A DNA stretch of 23,067 bases from the NCBI GenBank assembly GCA_033763735.1, contig JANRJY010000012.1, positions 1-23,067 on the forward strand, written 5' to 3'. Position numbers and translations under genes: made by a program. The notes below the pieces were generated by a model, which saw only the letters and a list, made by a program, of their open reading frames with translations, made no database searches and had not been told where the DNA came from. Positions 1 through 6,802 of this stretch are shown here, piece by piece. The stretch's first letter is position 1. Every line of letters begins with the position of its first letter. The DNA comes from JANRJY01 sp033763735. Its GTDB lineage: Bacteria > Bacteroidota > Bacteroidia > Cytophagales > UBA9547.

Positions 1-148
1 CCTCTTTTGTAGAGTCCTTTGAACAGTCATTAACGATGATGATTTCTTTTTCAAAACCACCAATTAAATGAACAGCTAATATTTTATTTAATATTAGGTG
101 AATAGTAGCAGACTCGTTATAAGCCGGAATGATGATGGATAATTTCAT
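1..148 (-). CDS. Glycosyltransferase family 2, N-terminal fragment (runs off window)
   Basis: Only the first 49 codons of this gene are in the window; it continues past the left edge. The product begins MKLSIIIPAYNES, the first beta strand and nucleotide-binding loop of GT-A fold family 2 glycosyltransferases, and continues to EIIIVNDCSKDST, the second strand with the conserved Asp that contacts the UDP-sugar or GDP-sugar. The start is the only sensible ATG and gives a standard family N terminus. The long spacing before the second strand and the VNDCSKD motif resemble the dolichol-phosphate-mannose synthase-like branch, which moves sugars onto polyprenyl phosphate at the membrane, but the specificity cannot be read from this fragment. 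It lies downstream of parA on the same strand, 53 bp away, with a small hairpin between them. Confidence 0.85.
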   Translation of the reverse strand, partial: MKLSIIIPAYNESATIHLILNKILAVHLIGGFEKEIIIVNDCSKDSTKE

Positions 149-160
149 TAGGATGTAAAA

Positions 161-183
161 GTACTTAATTCTATTTTAAGTAC
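161..183 (-). terminator. Small hairpin between parA and the glycosyltransferase
   Basis: GTACTTAA and TTAAGTAC form a perfect 8-bp stem with a 7-nt loop. On the minus strand the stem is followed by TTTTAC, a short U tract. It could be a weak terminator after parA. The stem is AT-rich, so read-through into the glycosyltransferase is possible. Confidence 0.4.
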
Positions 184-201
184 ATGCATTTCTGCAAAAG
201 C

Positions 202-1017
202 TTAATTTTCTTCTTGTAAGTCAATCATTCTGTCGGCTTCGCTAATTTTAGTTAAACCGTTTTTTTGAAGAATTTCTCGGGCCAGGTTTAAATAGTTAAT
301 AGCGCCTTTGCTGCTGGCATCATGCATAATTATGGTTTCTCCAAAACTTGGCGCTTCTCCTAATTTAGTGTTACGCTGTATAATGGTATCAAATACCATG
401 CTTTGGAAGTGTGTTTTAACCTCTTCCACCACCTGATTAGATAAGCGAAGGCGCATATCATACATGGTTAATAAAATGCCTTCAATTACCAAATCGTTAT
501 TTAAACGCGATTGCACAATTTTTATGGTGTTTAATAATTTACCCAATCCTTCTAATGCAAAATATTCACATTGAATAGGAATAAGAACTGAATTTGCTGC
601 AGTTAAGGCATTCACAGTGATCAAACCTAATGAAGGCGAACAATCAATTAATATATATTCGTAATTGTCTTTGATTTGATAAAGTACATCTCGCATACGT
701 TCTTCTCTGCGCTCCACTTCAGTAAGGTCAAACTCGGCACCTACTAAGTCAACATGAGCCGGCAATATATCCAGATGTTCTAATTCTGTTTTTTTGATGG
801 CATCCAAAGGTTTCACACCTTTAATCATGCATTCGTATATACTATTTTCTTTGATTTTGGTATCAAATCCCAATCCGGAAGTAGCATTGGCCTGAGGGTC
901 AGCATCTACTAATAGTGTTTTATGCTCTAATACAGCCAAACTTGCTGCCAAGTTGATGGCAGAAGTGGTTTTGCCTACTCCACCTTTCTGATTAGCTAAT
1001 GCTATAATTTTTCCCAT
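202..1017 (-). CDS. parA: ParA/Soj-family chromosome partitioning ATPase
   Basis: A 271-residue ParA/MinD-superfamily ATPase. ParA binds DNA non-specifically as an ATP dimer and is released by ParB, which drives segregation of the origin region. The deviant Walker A box with the signature lysine is at residues 11-18 (KGGVGKTT). The Walker A' segment LLVDADPQANAT follows near residues 35-46, and the Walker B strand is YILIDCSPSLG near residue 120. KLGEAPSFGE near residue 220 is the usual conserved ParA C-terminal motif. Length is normal for chromosomal Soj proteins. The ATG is preceded by a good promoter at 1045-1075. In many Bacteroidota parB follows parA directly; here a glycosyltransferase follows instead. 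The divergent upstream region holds DnaA-box-like sequences. An orphan ParA/MinD-like protein with another cargo cannot be excluded, but the sequence reads as canonical Soj. Confidence 0.93.
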   Translation of the reverse strand: MGKIIALANQKGGVGKTTSAINLAASLAVLEHKTLLVDADPQANATSGLGFDTKIKENSIYECMIKGVKPLDAIKKTELEHLDILPAHVDLVGAEFDLTEVERREERMRDVLYQIKDNYEYILIDCSPSLGLITVNALTAANSVLIPIQCEYFALEGLGKLLNTIKIVQSRLNNDLVIEGILLTMYDMRLRLSNQVVEEVKTHFQSMVFDTIIQRNTKLGEAPSFGETIIMHDASSKGAINYLNLAREILQKNGLTKISEADRMIDLQEEN

Positions 1018-1044
1018 GTTGGTTCAGTTGAATTTTGTTATTCC

Positions 1045-1075
1045 CAAAAATAGTTATCCACTTTACAATTACAAA
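1045..1075 (-). promoter_or_regulatory. parA promoter (Bacteroidota sigma-70 type)
   Basis: On the minus strand there is TTTG (1075-1072), exactly 19 bp, then TATTTTTG (1052-1045). This matches the Bacteroidota form TTTG-N19-TAnnTTTG at every fixed position. The expected transcript start is near 1038, giving a short leader before the parA ATG. A DnaA-box-like sequence (1054-1062) lies in the spacer, so DnaA binding there would compete with RNA polymerase. Confidence 0.65.
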
Positions 1076-1184
1076 CCATATATCAAAACTATTTTAGAGG
1101 CTGCAAAAATACGTCTTAAATATTTACTAGTGTCAAAAAGATATCAATCGTTTTATCCACAATTATACCTTGTAATGTGGATAA
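1054..1184. promoter_or_regulatory. Cluster of three DnaA-box-like sites
   Basis: TTATCCACT (1054-1062) has one mismatch to the TTATCCACA DnaA box. TTATCCACA (1153-1161) is perfect, and TGTGGATAA (1176-1184) is a perfect box in the opposite orientation, 14 bp away. Two perfect boxes within 32 bp plus a near match 90 bp off are unlikely by chance in a sequence of this size. The cluster sits beside parA, which is usually near the chromosome origin. The two perfect boxes fall in what I read as the signal-peptide codons of the divergent lipoprotein gene, which weakens an origin reading. Either a small origin or DnaA-regulatory site, or coincidence in AT-rich DNA. Confidence 0.45.
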
Positions 1185-2797
1185 CTTTGTCGGTTATTGG
1201 TTGTAAACCTGATAAAGAAACCAAACCCTTACAAATATTCAAATACAATCAGGATACCGATATTTCTTCATTAGATCCTGCTTTTGCACGAAACCAGGGC
1301 AATATTTGGGCGGTTTCACAGTTGTATAATGGTCTTGTTACACTTAATTCAAAGCTGGAAGTTGCACCTGAAATAGCCGAAAAATACGAAATATCTCCCG
1401 ATGGAAAAACATACACTTTTTATTTGAAAAAGGGAGTTAAATATCATGATAATGAGGTGTTTGCTAACGGCAAAGGCAGAGAAATCAACGCCAATGATTT
1501 TGTGTATAGTTTCTATCGAATTATTGACAAAAAAACAGCAAGTCCGGGTGCTTGGATTTTTAATGATAAAGTACTGAATGTGAATGACTCAACCATATCC
1601 GATACTTGTTTTAAGGCTGTCTCAGACTATGTATTTCGAATATATTTAAGAAAATCATTTCCTCCATTTATTCAACTTTTGACCATGCCATATGCATTTG
1701 TGGTTCCAAAAGAAGGAATAGACAAATGGGGAAAAGAGTTCAGAAATCATCCGGTGGGTACCGGGCCTTTCAAAATGGAGATATGGGAAGAAAAAAGCGC
1801 CTTAATTTTTGCAAAAAATGAAGATTATTGGAAAAAAGGGGAATCCGGAGAAGCATTACCAAAAATTGACAGAGTGCACATTTCGTTTGTCAATGATCGA
1901 AATTTAGCTTTTATGGAATTCCGTCAAGGCAAAATTGATTTCATATCTGGTCTGGATGAAAATTCAAGAGATATTGTTTTTGATGGAAATGGAAATATCA
2001 AAAAAGAATTTGCTGAAAAGTACAATGTCAATATTCTTCCTTATATGAATACCGAATTCCTTGGTTTTCAATTGGATAACACTATTTATAAACAAAAAGA
2101 TCATTGGTTCCTTAAAAAGGAATTTCGTCAAGCATTGAACTATGCCATAAATAAAGAACAAATGGTTCAGTATATTTTAAATAATTTGGGTGACCCCGGA
2201 AATGCCGGATTTGTACCTCCATTTATGATCCCTGCTACTACAGACGGGTATAAGTATAACACCGAAAAAGCAAGAAATCTATTGAACAGTATTCAATATC
2301 AATCAAACAAATCGCAACAAAAGTTGAAATTGAGCACAATTAGCAGGTTTCCGTATAAAGAGATTGCTGAATTTGTGCAAAGAGAATGGTCAAAAATTGG
2401 TGTAGATATAGAGATAGAGACGCTGGATAATTCAACTTTACTGGAAAATACTGCACAAGGTCGAATTAACTTTTTCAGAGCTTCCTGGCTTGGTGACTAT
2501 TCGGATCCGGAAAACTATCTGGCATGCTTTTATAGCAAAAATTTTACTCCTTCCGGTCCTAACAAAACAAGGTATTCCAATCCGGAATTTGACAAGCTAT
2601 ATGAACAATCATTAAATGAACAAGATATGAACGTACGAGTAAAAATGTACCAACAAATGGATGAAATGCTTACCAAAGACGCTCCTGTTATTACTCTTTG
2701 GTATGATAAAGTTGTACGACTCACTCAGAAAAGGGTAAAAGGACTAGAAGTGAATGCAATGAATAGCTTGATATTGGAAAAGGTTTCCTTTGAATAA
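1130..2797 (+). CDS. Peptide/oligopeptide ABC transporter substrate-binding lipoprotein (SBP_bac_5, OppA/DppA-like)
   Basis: An extracytoplasmic solute-binding protein of the family that captures peptides (sometimes nickel or oligosaccharides) and delivers them to an ABC permease. Family landmarks are the opening SLDPAFARNQGN segment, LVTLNSKLEVAPEIAEKYEISPDGKTYTF, the VGTGPFKM motif and the C-terminal DAPVITLWY region. Translated from the GTG at 1130 it is 555 residues, normal for the family, and begins SKRYQSFYPQLYLVMWITLSVIGC: a basic n-region, a hydrophobic stretch and a lipobox (VIGC) with Cys25 as the lipidation site. The upstream ATG at 1016 would overlap the parA start and puts 38 unrelated residues before the signal peptide. 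The ATG at 1175 leaves only nine residues before the cysteine. No permease or ATPase genes lie nearby, so transport partners must be elsewhere. The methyltransferase follows after 40 bp on the same strand. Confidence 0.88.
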   Translation: MSKRYQSFYPQLYLVMWITLSVIGCKPDKETKPLQIFKYNQDTDISSLDPAFARNQGNIWAVSQLYNGLVTLNSKLEVAPEIAEKYEISPDGKTYTFYLKKGVKYHDNEVFANGKGREINANDFVYSFYRIIDKKTASPGAWIFNDKVLNVNDSTISDTCFKAVSDYVFRIYLRKSFPPFIQLLTMPYAFVVPKEGIDKWGKEFRNHPVGTGPFKMEIWEEKSALIFAKNEDYWKKGESGEALPKIDRVHISFVNDRNLAFMEFRQGKIDFISGLDENSRDIVFDGNGNIKKEFAEKYNVNILPYMNTEFLGFQLDNTIYKQKDHWFLKKEFRQALNYAINKEQMVQYILNNLGDPGNAGFVPPFMIPATTDGYKYNTEKARNLLNSIQYQSNKSQQKLKLSTISRFPYKEIAEFVQREWSKIGVDIEIETLDNSTLLENTAQGRINFFRASWLGDYSDPENYLACFYSKNFTPSGPNKTRYSNPEFDKLYEQSLNEQDMNVRVKMYQQMDEMLTKDAPVITLWYDKVVRLTQKRVKGLEVNAMNSLILEKVSFE

Positions 2798-2837
2798 AAA
2801 TTGCAATCCTTTTTACTCAAAAACATAAATCTATAAC

Positions 2838-4016
2838 ATGTATCCATCCCTAATTCTTAAATCCGGTCGTGAAAAACCGGTATTAAATTTTCATCCTTGG
2901 GTGTTTTCGGGTGGCGTAAAACTTTTTCCTAAATCAAAAAACGGAAGTATCATTCAAATTTGCGACAATAAAGAAGAGGTTGTAGGTTTTGGATTTTATT
3001 CTCCTAACAGTCAATTGGTTGCTAGAGTTTTTCACTTTGGAAGTAAAGCTGAAAAGTTCGATGAATTGACATTTTGGCTTGACAAATTCAATAGAGCATT
3101 TGATTTAAGAAAACTATATGTGATTGATGCAAATACTAATGCTTATCGATTAATATTTGCAGAAGGTGACTCCATTCCGGGATTGGTTGTGGATATTTAC
3201 GATCAAACGGCTGTTGTTCAAGTTCTTATCAAAGGAACAGAGAATTTATTACCTATTTTCAAGACCTGTTTGAATACATTAGGAATCAACAATATTTATG
3301 TCCGAATCAAGACCGCCACACATGAATTGGAAGATGTTGATCAATCCAGTTACTGGCTTGATGGAGCATCAAAAAGTCCACTTCATATAATGGAAAATGG
3401 GATCAAATTTGAAGTTGATGTCGAGAAAGGGCAAAAAACCGGTTTTTTCATTGACCAAAGAGACAATCGATTGTTGTTAAAAACATTATCGGAAGGCAAA
3501 AATGTGTTGAATACATTCTCTTATACCGGTGGTTTTTCGATGTATGCGTTAGCTGGAGGAGCTAAGAAAGTAGTATCGGTTGATATATCAAAAGATGCTG
3601 TTAAAAGGTGCGATGAACATATACAACTAAATAAACTCAAAGCCGAAAAGCATACATCCATAGCTTCTGATGTTTTTGATTATTTAAAAACTACAGATGA
3701 AAAATTTGATATCATTATACTTGACCCACCGGCATTTGCCAAAAATGCCAAATCGGTTCCTAATGCAACCAGGGGTTATAAAGAGCTGAATATGTTAGGC
3801 ATCAAAAAAGTAAAACATGGTGGATTAATCATGACCTATTCATGTTCACAAAATATTGATGCCGTACTATTTCAAAAGATAGTGTTTGGGGCAGCTGCCG
3901 ATACAAAAAGAAATGTACGAATAATCAAGCATTTACATCAACCAGTTGATCATCCAATTAACATATTTCATCCAGAGGGTGACTATTTGAAAGGATTATT
4001 GCTGTATGTGGAGTAA
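2838..4016 (+). CDS. rlmI: Class I SAM-dependent 23S rRNA (cytosine-C5) methyltransferase, RlmI type
   Basis: A 392-residue protein, matching E. coli RlmI (about 396 residues), which methylates C5 of a cytosine (C1962 in E. coli) of 23S rRNA. An N-terminal PUA-like RNA-binding domain covers about residues 1-75 (SGREKPVLNFHPWVFSGGV). The family segment AEGDSIPGLVVDIYD follows, then VEKGQKTGFFIDQRDNR leading into the Rossmann methyltransferase. SAM-binding motif I is NTFSYTGGFSMYALAGGA with VVSVDIS as the acidic strand. DPPAFAKN is motif IV and YSCSQN supplies the motif VI cysteine expected as the nucleophile in m5C enzymes. The usual histidines after that cysteine in E. coli are replaced by QN. 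The ATG gives the normal family N terminus. It probably shares a transcript with the upstream lipoprotein gene, without an obvious functional link. The family call is secure; the exact target base is by homology. Confidence 0.92.
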   Translation: MYPSLILKSGREKPVLNFHPWVFSGGVKLFPKSKNGSIIQICDNKEEVVGFGFYSPNSQLVARVFHFGSKAEKFDELTFWLDKFNRAFDLRKLYVIDANTNAYRLIFAEGDSIPGLVVDIYDQTAVVQVLIKGTENLLPIFKTCLNTLGINNIYVRIKTATHELEDVDQSSYWLDGASKSPLHIMENGIKFEVDVEKGQKTGFFIDQRDNRLLLKTLSEGKNVLNTFSYTGGFSMYALAGGAKKVVSVDISKDAVKRCDEHIQLNKLKAEKHTSIASDVFDYLKTTDEKFDIIILDPPAFAKNAKSVPNATRGYKELNMLGIKKVKHGGLIMTYSCSQNIDAVLFQKIVFGAAADTKRNVRIIKHLHQPVDHPINIFHPEGDYLKGLLLYVE

Positions 4017-4052
4017 TGTAAATGAATTCAATTATTATATCTTCATTTTTAT

Positions 4053-4060
4053 TAAATTTG
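4053..4060 (+). promoter_or_regulatory. Candidate -7 element for the aspartic protease gene
   Basis: TAAATTTG is a perfect TAnnTTTG element 12 bp before the ATG at 4073. No TTTG or TTG is seen 19-21 bp upstream, so this is only a half-match. If used, the leader would be very short. Confidence 0.35.
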
Positions 4061-4072
4061 TAATAAAAAATA

Positions 4073-4453
4073 ATGGGACTCGTATTTTCAACAATCACAC
4101 TTTCAAATCCTGTTTTTAGCAATTTAAAATCTATAGAAGTGAAATGCCTAGTAGACACTGGAGCAACATATTTGTGCATTCCCAGTCATATAGCTAATCA
4201 ATTAGAATTGAAGGAATTACAAAAAAGAGAAGTTGTGTTAGCAGATGGTGAAACTAAAAATGTACCTTATGTAGGACCTATAAAAGTACAATTTGAAGAT
4301 AGAATTTGTTTCGTGGGCGCTATGGTTATGGGAAGTGAAACTTTGTTAGGTGCAATTCCTATGGAAGATATGGATCTTGTTGTCCATCCGAAGTTGTTAA
4401 AGTTATCTGTTAATCCAAATAGTCCAAATATAGCTATGGGTTATGCTAAATGA
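4073..4453 (+). CDS. Clan AA retropepsin-like aspartic protease
   Basis: A 126-residue protein with one catalytic DTG triad, VDTGATYLCIP (Asp28), as in retroviral-type proteases that work as homodimers. The flap region VVLADGETKNVPYVGPIKV and the C-terminal LLGAIPMEDMDLVVHP match the small stand-alone family of bacterial and archaeal clan AA proteases (AF_0612-like). There is no signal peptide or membrane segment, so it should be cytosolic. Physiological substrates of this group are unknown to me. It ends 6 bp before the convergent end of the M15 peptidase gene, with only a T run between. A perfect TAAATTTG element lies just upstream, which suggests transcription independent of the methyltransferase gene. 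Confidence 0.85.
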   Translation: MGLVFSTITLSNPVFSNLKSIEVKCLVDTGATYLCIPSHIANQLELKELQKREVVLADGETKNVPYVGPIKVQFEDRICFVGAMVMGSETLLGAIPMEDMDLVVHPKLLKLSVNPNSPNIAMGYAK

Positions 4454-4459
4454 TTTTTT

Positions 4460-5200
4460 TCATAATAATAGCTCATTTATTCCCAAAAGATACTTTTTTT
4501 TAAATGCATTCATAAACGATTGATTAATAGCAGAATAGCCTTTAATTTTCTTGATTTCAGGAATATCAAGCAAATCAATTTCTAATAGTTGTTTTAAAAT
4601 TATTTTTGCAATTGGTGCATAACTATAATGCCAAGGCTCATATTTATATCCGGTTCTTTCAGTATCTTTAGTATAGGTTTGATAAAAATGAAATTTATGT
4701 GCATTTTTTTGAAGCCATGCATTAAGATATTGATATTCACCTCCTATTTCATAATTTTCATCATTCAATGGATCTGGGTGGTAGTATCCATATGCATCAG
4801 TAATGTCCAAATCAGTTCCCCAATGATGCCGAGAGGTGCCGGGAATAGCCGAGTATTCAACTATTTTTTTTACAATAGTTAAATCTGTTGAATTCGGTAA
4901 ATTTTTCTTAAATGTCAAAAATTTGTTGTTCCAAATACCCTTTTGATAATAAAATGAACGATAACCGGAAGTACACCACATTTTAACGCCATCTTTCAAT
5001 GCATCATTCTGCATGTCTAAATATGCTTCATTTACCTCTTCTCTCAACATGTATCCATCTCCACATAAAATGCTACATTGATCTAATCCCAAAATTTCTT
5101 CTATTAAAATTTCATCTTTAGTTTTAAAAATGCTTGAATATGCATTTAAACCATAAATGGTTGATAACACCAGCGTTTTATTAAAGCTTCTGCGGTTCAT
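4460..5200 (-). CDS. M15-family D-alanyl-D-alanine carboxypeptidase (VanY/DacB-like) with Tat-like signal
   Basis: A 246-residue zinc peptidase of the VanY group, which trims D-Ala from peptidoglycan stem peptides or handles D-Ala-D-Ala. The zinc-site motif is S123-x-H125-x-x-G128-x-x-x-D132 (TSRHHWGTDLDI). EPWHY supplies the catalytic Glu188 and third zinc ligand His191. GYRSFYYQ near residue 79 is the usual substrate-side motif. All catalytic residues are present. The N terminus, MNRRSFNKTLVLSTIYGLNA, carries RRSFNK, close to the twin-arginine consensus, before a short hydrophobic stretch, so export by Tat is plausible. It is the last gene of a minus-strand block but 97 bp downstream of the DUF1080 gene, so it may have its own promoter. 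Functionally it is a cell-wall gene rather than part of the glycan cluster. Confidence 0.88.
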   Translation of the reverse strand: MNRRSFNKTLVLSTIYGLNAYSSIFKTKDEILIEEILGLDQCSILCGDGYMLREEVNEAYLDMQNDALKDGVKMWCTSGYRSFYYQKGIWNNKFLTFKKNLPNSTDLTIVKKIVEYSAIPGTSRHHWGTDLDITDAYGYYHPDPLNDENYEIGGEYQYLNAWLQKNAHKFHFYQTYTKDTERTGYKYEPWHYSYAPIAKIILKQLLEIDLLDIPEIKKIKGYSAINQSFMNAFKKKYLLGINELLL

Positions 5201-5297
5201 TGGAATTATGAATCATTAAAAGTAAATAAAATAAATTAGTGGTTTGGAAAACTAAATGTACTAAAATTCAATTAGAAATGGATTTCTATTGTATTTT

Positions 5298-6719
5298 TTA
5301 CTTTTTCAAGTCTATAAAAATGGTGTTAACATATTGATCAGACAAATTATCTTCAGCATGAACAGCTTCTCCTCCAAAATACACCGATCCCGCACTTTCG
5401 TTGATATTAAAAGATTCGCCTGATGGAATCGTTAATTTTAGCGGATGTTCGGTCAGAAATATAATCACTCTATCGTTCTTGTGCTCATGCATAGGAATCA
5501 CTGCTTTAGGCTCAAAACTTGCATATACTACTCTTACTAATTCATTCTCAAATGTAGTCTTATAGTGTTTTGGGTCAATGGTAACAGGGTCTTTTGGTGG
5601 AAAAACAAATGATTTGTTAAGCTTTTCCCACTTTTTAAACTCAACCTCATAGAATGAAATATAATCTTGGGAAAGATTTTGAAACCTTGCGATTTGATTT
5701 GATTCAATCCAAAGATGATCTCCTGGTTTGATATTTTTAGTTTCAGAATTCCCCTTATCATTTATTTTTTTGATTGTACATGAATCTAAGAATATGATTA
5801 ACCTTTTGTTCAATTTTTTTGATAAATCTGCAATTGTATTTGGCAAAAGACTGGAAGTTTTAAATACGGAGACAACCGAATTATTTATAGTGGTGTCTAT
5901 ACTCGCTTTCAATGGTAACAATTCTACTTTTCGAAATTCAATTGGATGACTTTCCGCCTGAAGTGCGATAAAACCGCTCTTCAGAGGGGTATTGTCTTTC
6001 ATTTTCCATAATTCAGCATTTGCCACTTTTGCTTTTTCGAAATCATAATCAGGATTGACAAATCCTCCACCAATTTTAGGTTTGTAGTATGTCAAAACAG
6101 TATCGTTTCCTATGATATGATGTATTACGGAATCTCCCAGCACAACCACATCCACAGTTACCCATACGTCTCCATGATAAGTTTTTGATTTGGAATTAAT
6201 GATATGATCTAAAATGGTTTTTCCTTGATATTCAACAGTAGTTCCCGGAGTACATAAATTGGCAGTAGGTCTTTCTCCTTTACCTAGTCCACCCAAAAAC
6301 TGTACTTCAAGAGAAATTGGGAAACTTTGATCTTTGCCTACACTTTTGGCTGATTGGGAATGAATCATTACGCCACTGTTTCTGACATTCCATGATTCAC
6401 CACCGGGAGTTTGATTTCCGGTAAATCTGTACTCTACACGCAATCTGTAATGAGAATAGGGTGTTTGGTAATATAAATGACCATACTCGCTATTGAAAGT
6501 TTTATATTCATTGTAATTGGCTTTTAATATACCATTTTCAATAACAAAGGTATTTTTGTAATTAACGTTTAGGTCGGAACCGGTTATTTTTATATCCCAA
6601 CCTTTTAAATTTTTGCCATTAAATATTGGTATCCATTTTTGGTTTGAGTTTAAATTCTGTGCATTTGAAAAAATGTTAAGGATAATGGTTAATAGGGCTA
6701 TTAGGAAATTAATTTTCAT
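5298..6719 (-). CDS. Secreted DUF1080 (3-keto-glycoside hydrolase-like) protein fused to two cupin modules
   Basis: A 473-residue protein with a signal peptide (MKINFLIALLTIILNIFSNAQ). Residues about 26-265 are a DUF1080 (PF06439) concanavalin-like domain: WIPIFNGKNLKGW at the start, ISLEVQFLGG in the middle and GFIALQAESHPIEFRKVEL at the end. DUF1080 members include 3-keto-disaccharide hydrolases. The C-terminal 200 residues look like two tandem cupins. The first (about 280-370) retains a cupin-like pattern (RLIIFLDSC, IKPGDHLWIES) but no metal-binding histidines. The second (about 385-470) has MHEHKNDR, GSVYFGGEAVHAEDN and the other spacing expected of a metal-binding cupin. It lies 83 bp after the multi-CBM6 gene on the same strand, with a hairpin between, and probably acts in periplasmic carbohydrate processing. 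The fusion is unusual to me; the boundary of cupin 1 is inferred from pattern alone. Confidence 0.85.
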   Translation of the reverse strand: MKINFLIALLTIILNIFSNAQNLNSNQKWIPIFNGKNLKGWDIKITGSDLNVNYKNTFVIENGILKANYNEYKTFNSEYGHLYYQTPYSHYRLRVEYRFTGNQTPGGESWNVRNSGVMIHSQSAKSVGKDQSFPISLEVQFLGGLGKGERPTANLCTPGTTVEYQGKTILDHIINSKSKTYHGDVWVTVDVVVLGDSVIHHIIGNDTVLTYYKPKIGGGFVNPDYDFEKAKVANAELWKMKDNTPLKSGFIALQAESHPIEFRKVELLPLKASIDTTINNSVVSVFKTSSLLPNTIADLSKKLNKRLIIFLDSCTIKKINDKGNSETKNIKPGDHLWIESNQIARFQNLSQDYISFYEVEFKKWEKLNKSFVFPPKDPVTIDPKHYKTTFENELVRVVYASFEPKAVIPMHEHKNDRVIIFLTEHPLKLTIPSGESFNINESAGSVYFGGEAVHAEDNLSDQYVNTIFIDLKK

Positions 6720-6748
6720 AAAAGGGTTTTTCTTCTTAAAAATAAAAT

Positions 6749-6781
6749 AAGAAAAGCTAACTCAAAGAGAAAGCTTTTCTT
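6749..6781 (-). terminator. Hairpin after the multi-CBM6 gene
   Basis: AAGAAAAGCT (6749-6758) and AGCTTTTCTT (6772-6781) form a perfect 10-bp stem with a 13-nt loop. On the minus strand the stem is followed by ATTTTATTTTT, a broken U-rich tract. This fits a moderate intrinsic terminator between the CBM6 gene and the DUF1080 gene, perhaps causing partial read-through. Confidence 0.5.
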
Positions 6782-6802
6782 GATTCAAATTAAATGAATA
6801 GG

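Noticed and set aside
1016..1129. Extended N terminus (MLVQLNF...) of the OppA-like gene
   Set aside because: It overlaps the parA start and promoter, and puts 38 unrelated residues before a clear lipoprotein signal.
3185..3195. TGTGGATAT as another DnaA box
   Set aside because: One mismatch, inside a conserved coding segment (LVVDIYD) of the methyltransferase and not near other boxes.
4628..4882. Open frame opposite the M15 peptidase
   Set aside because: Hydrophobic-looking low-complexity translation of the antisense strand; the sense gene has all its catalytic residues.
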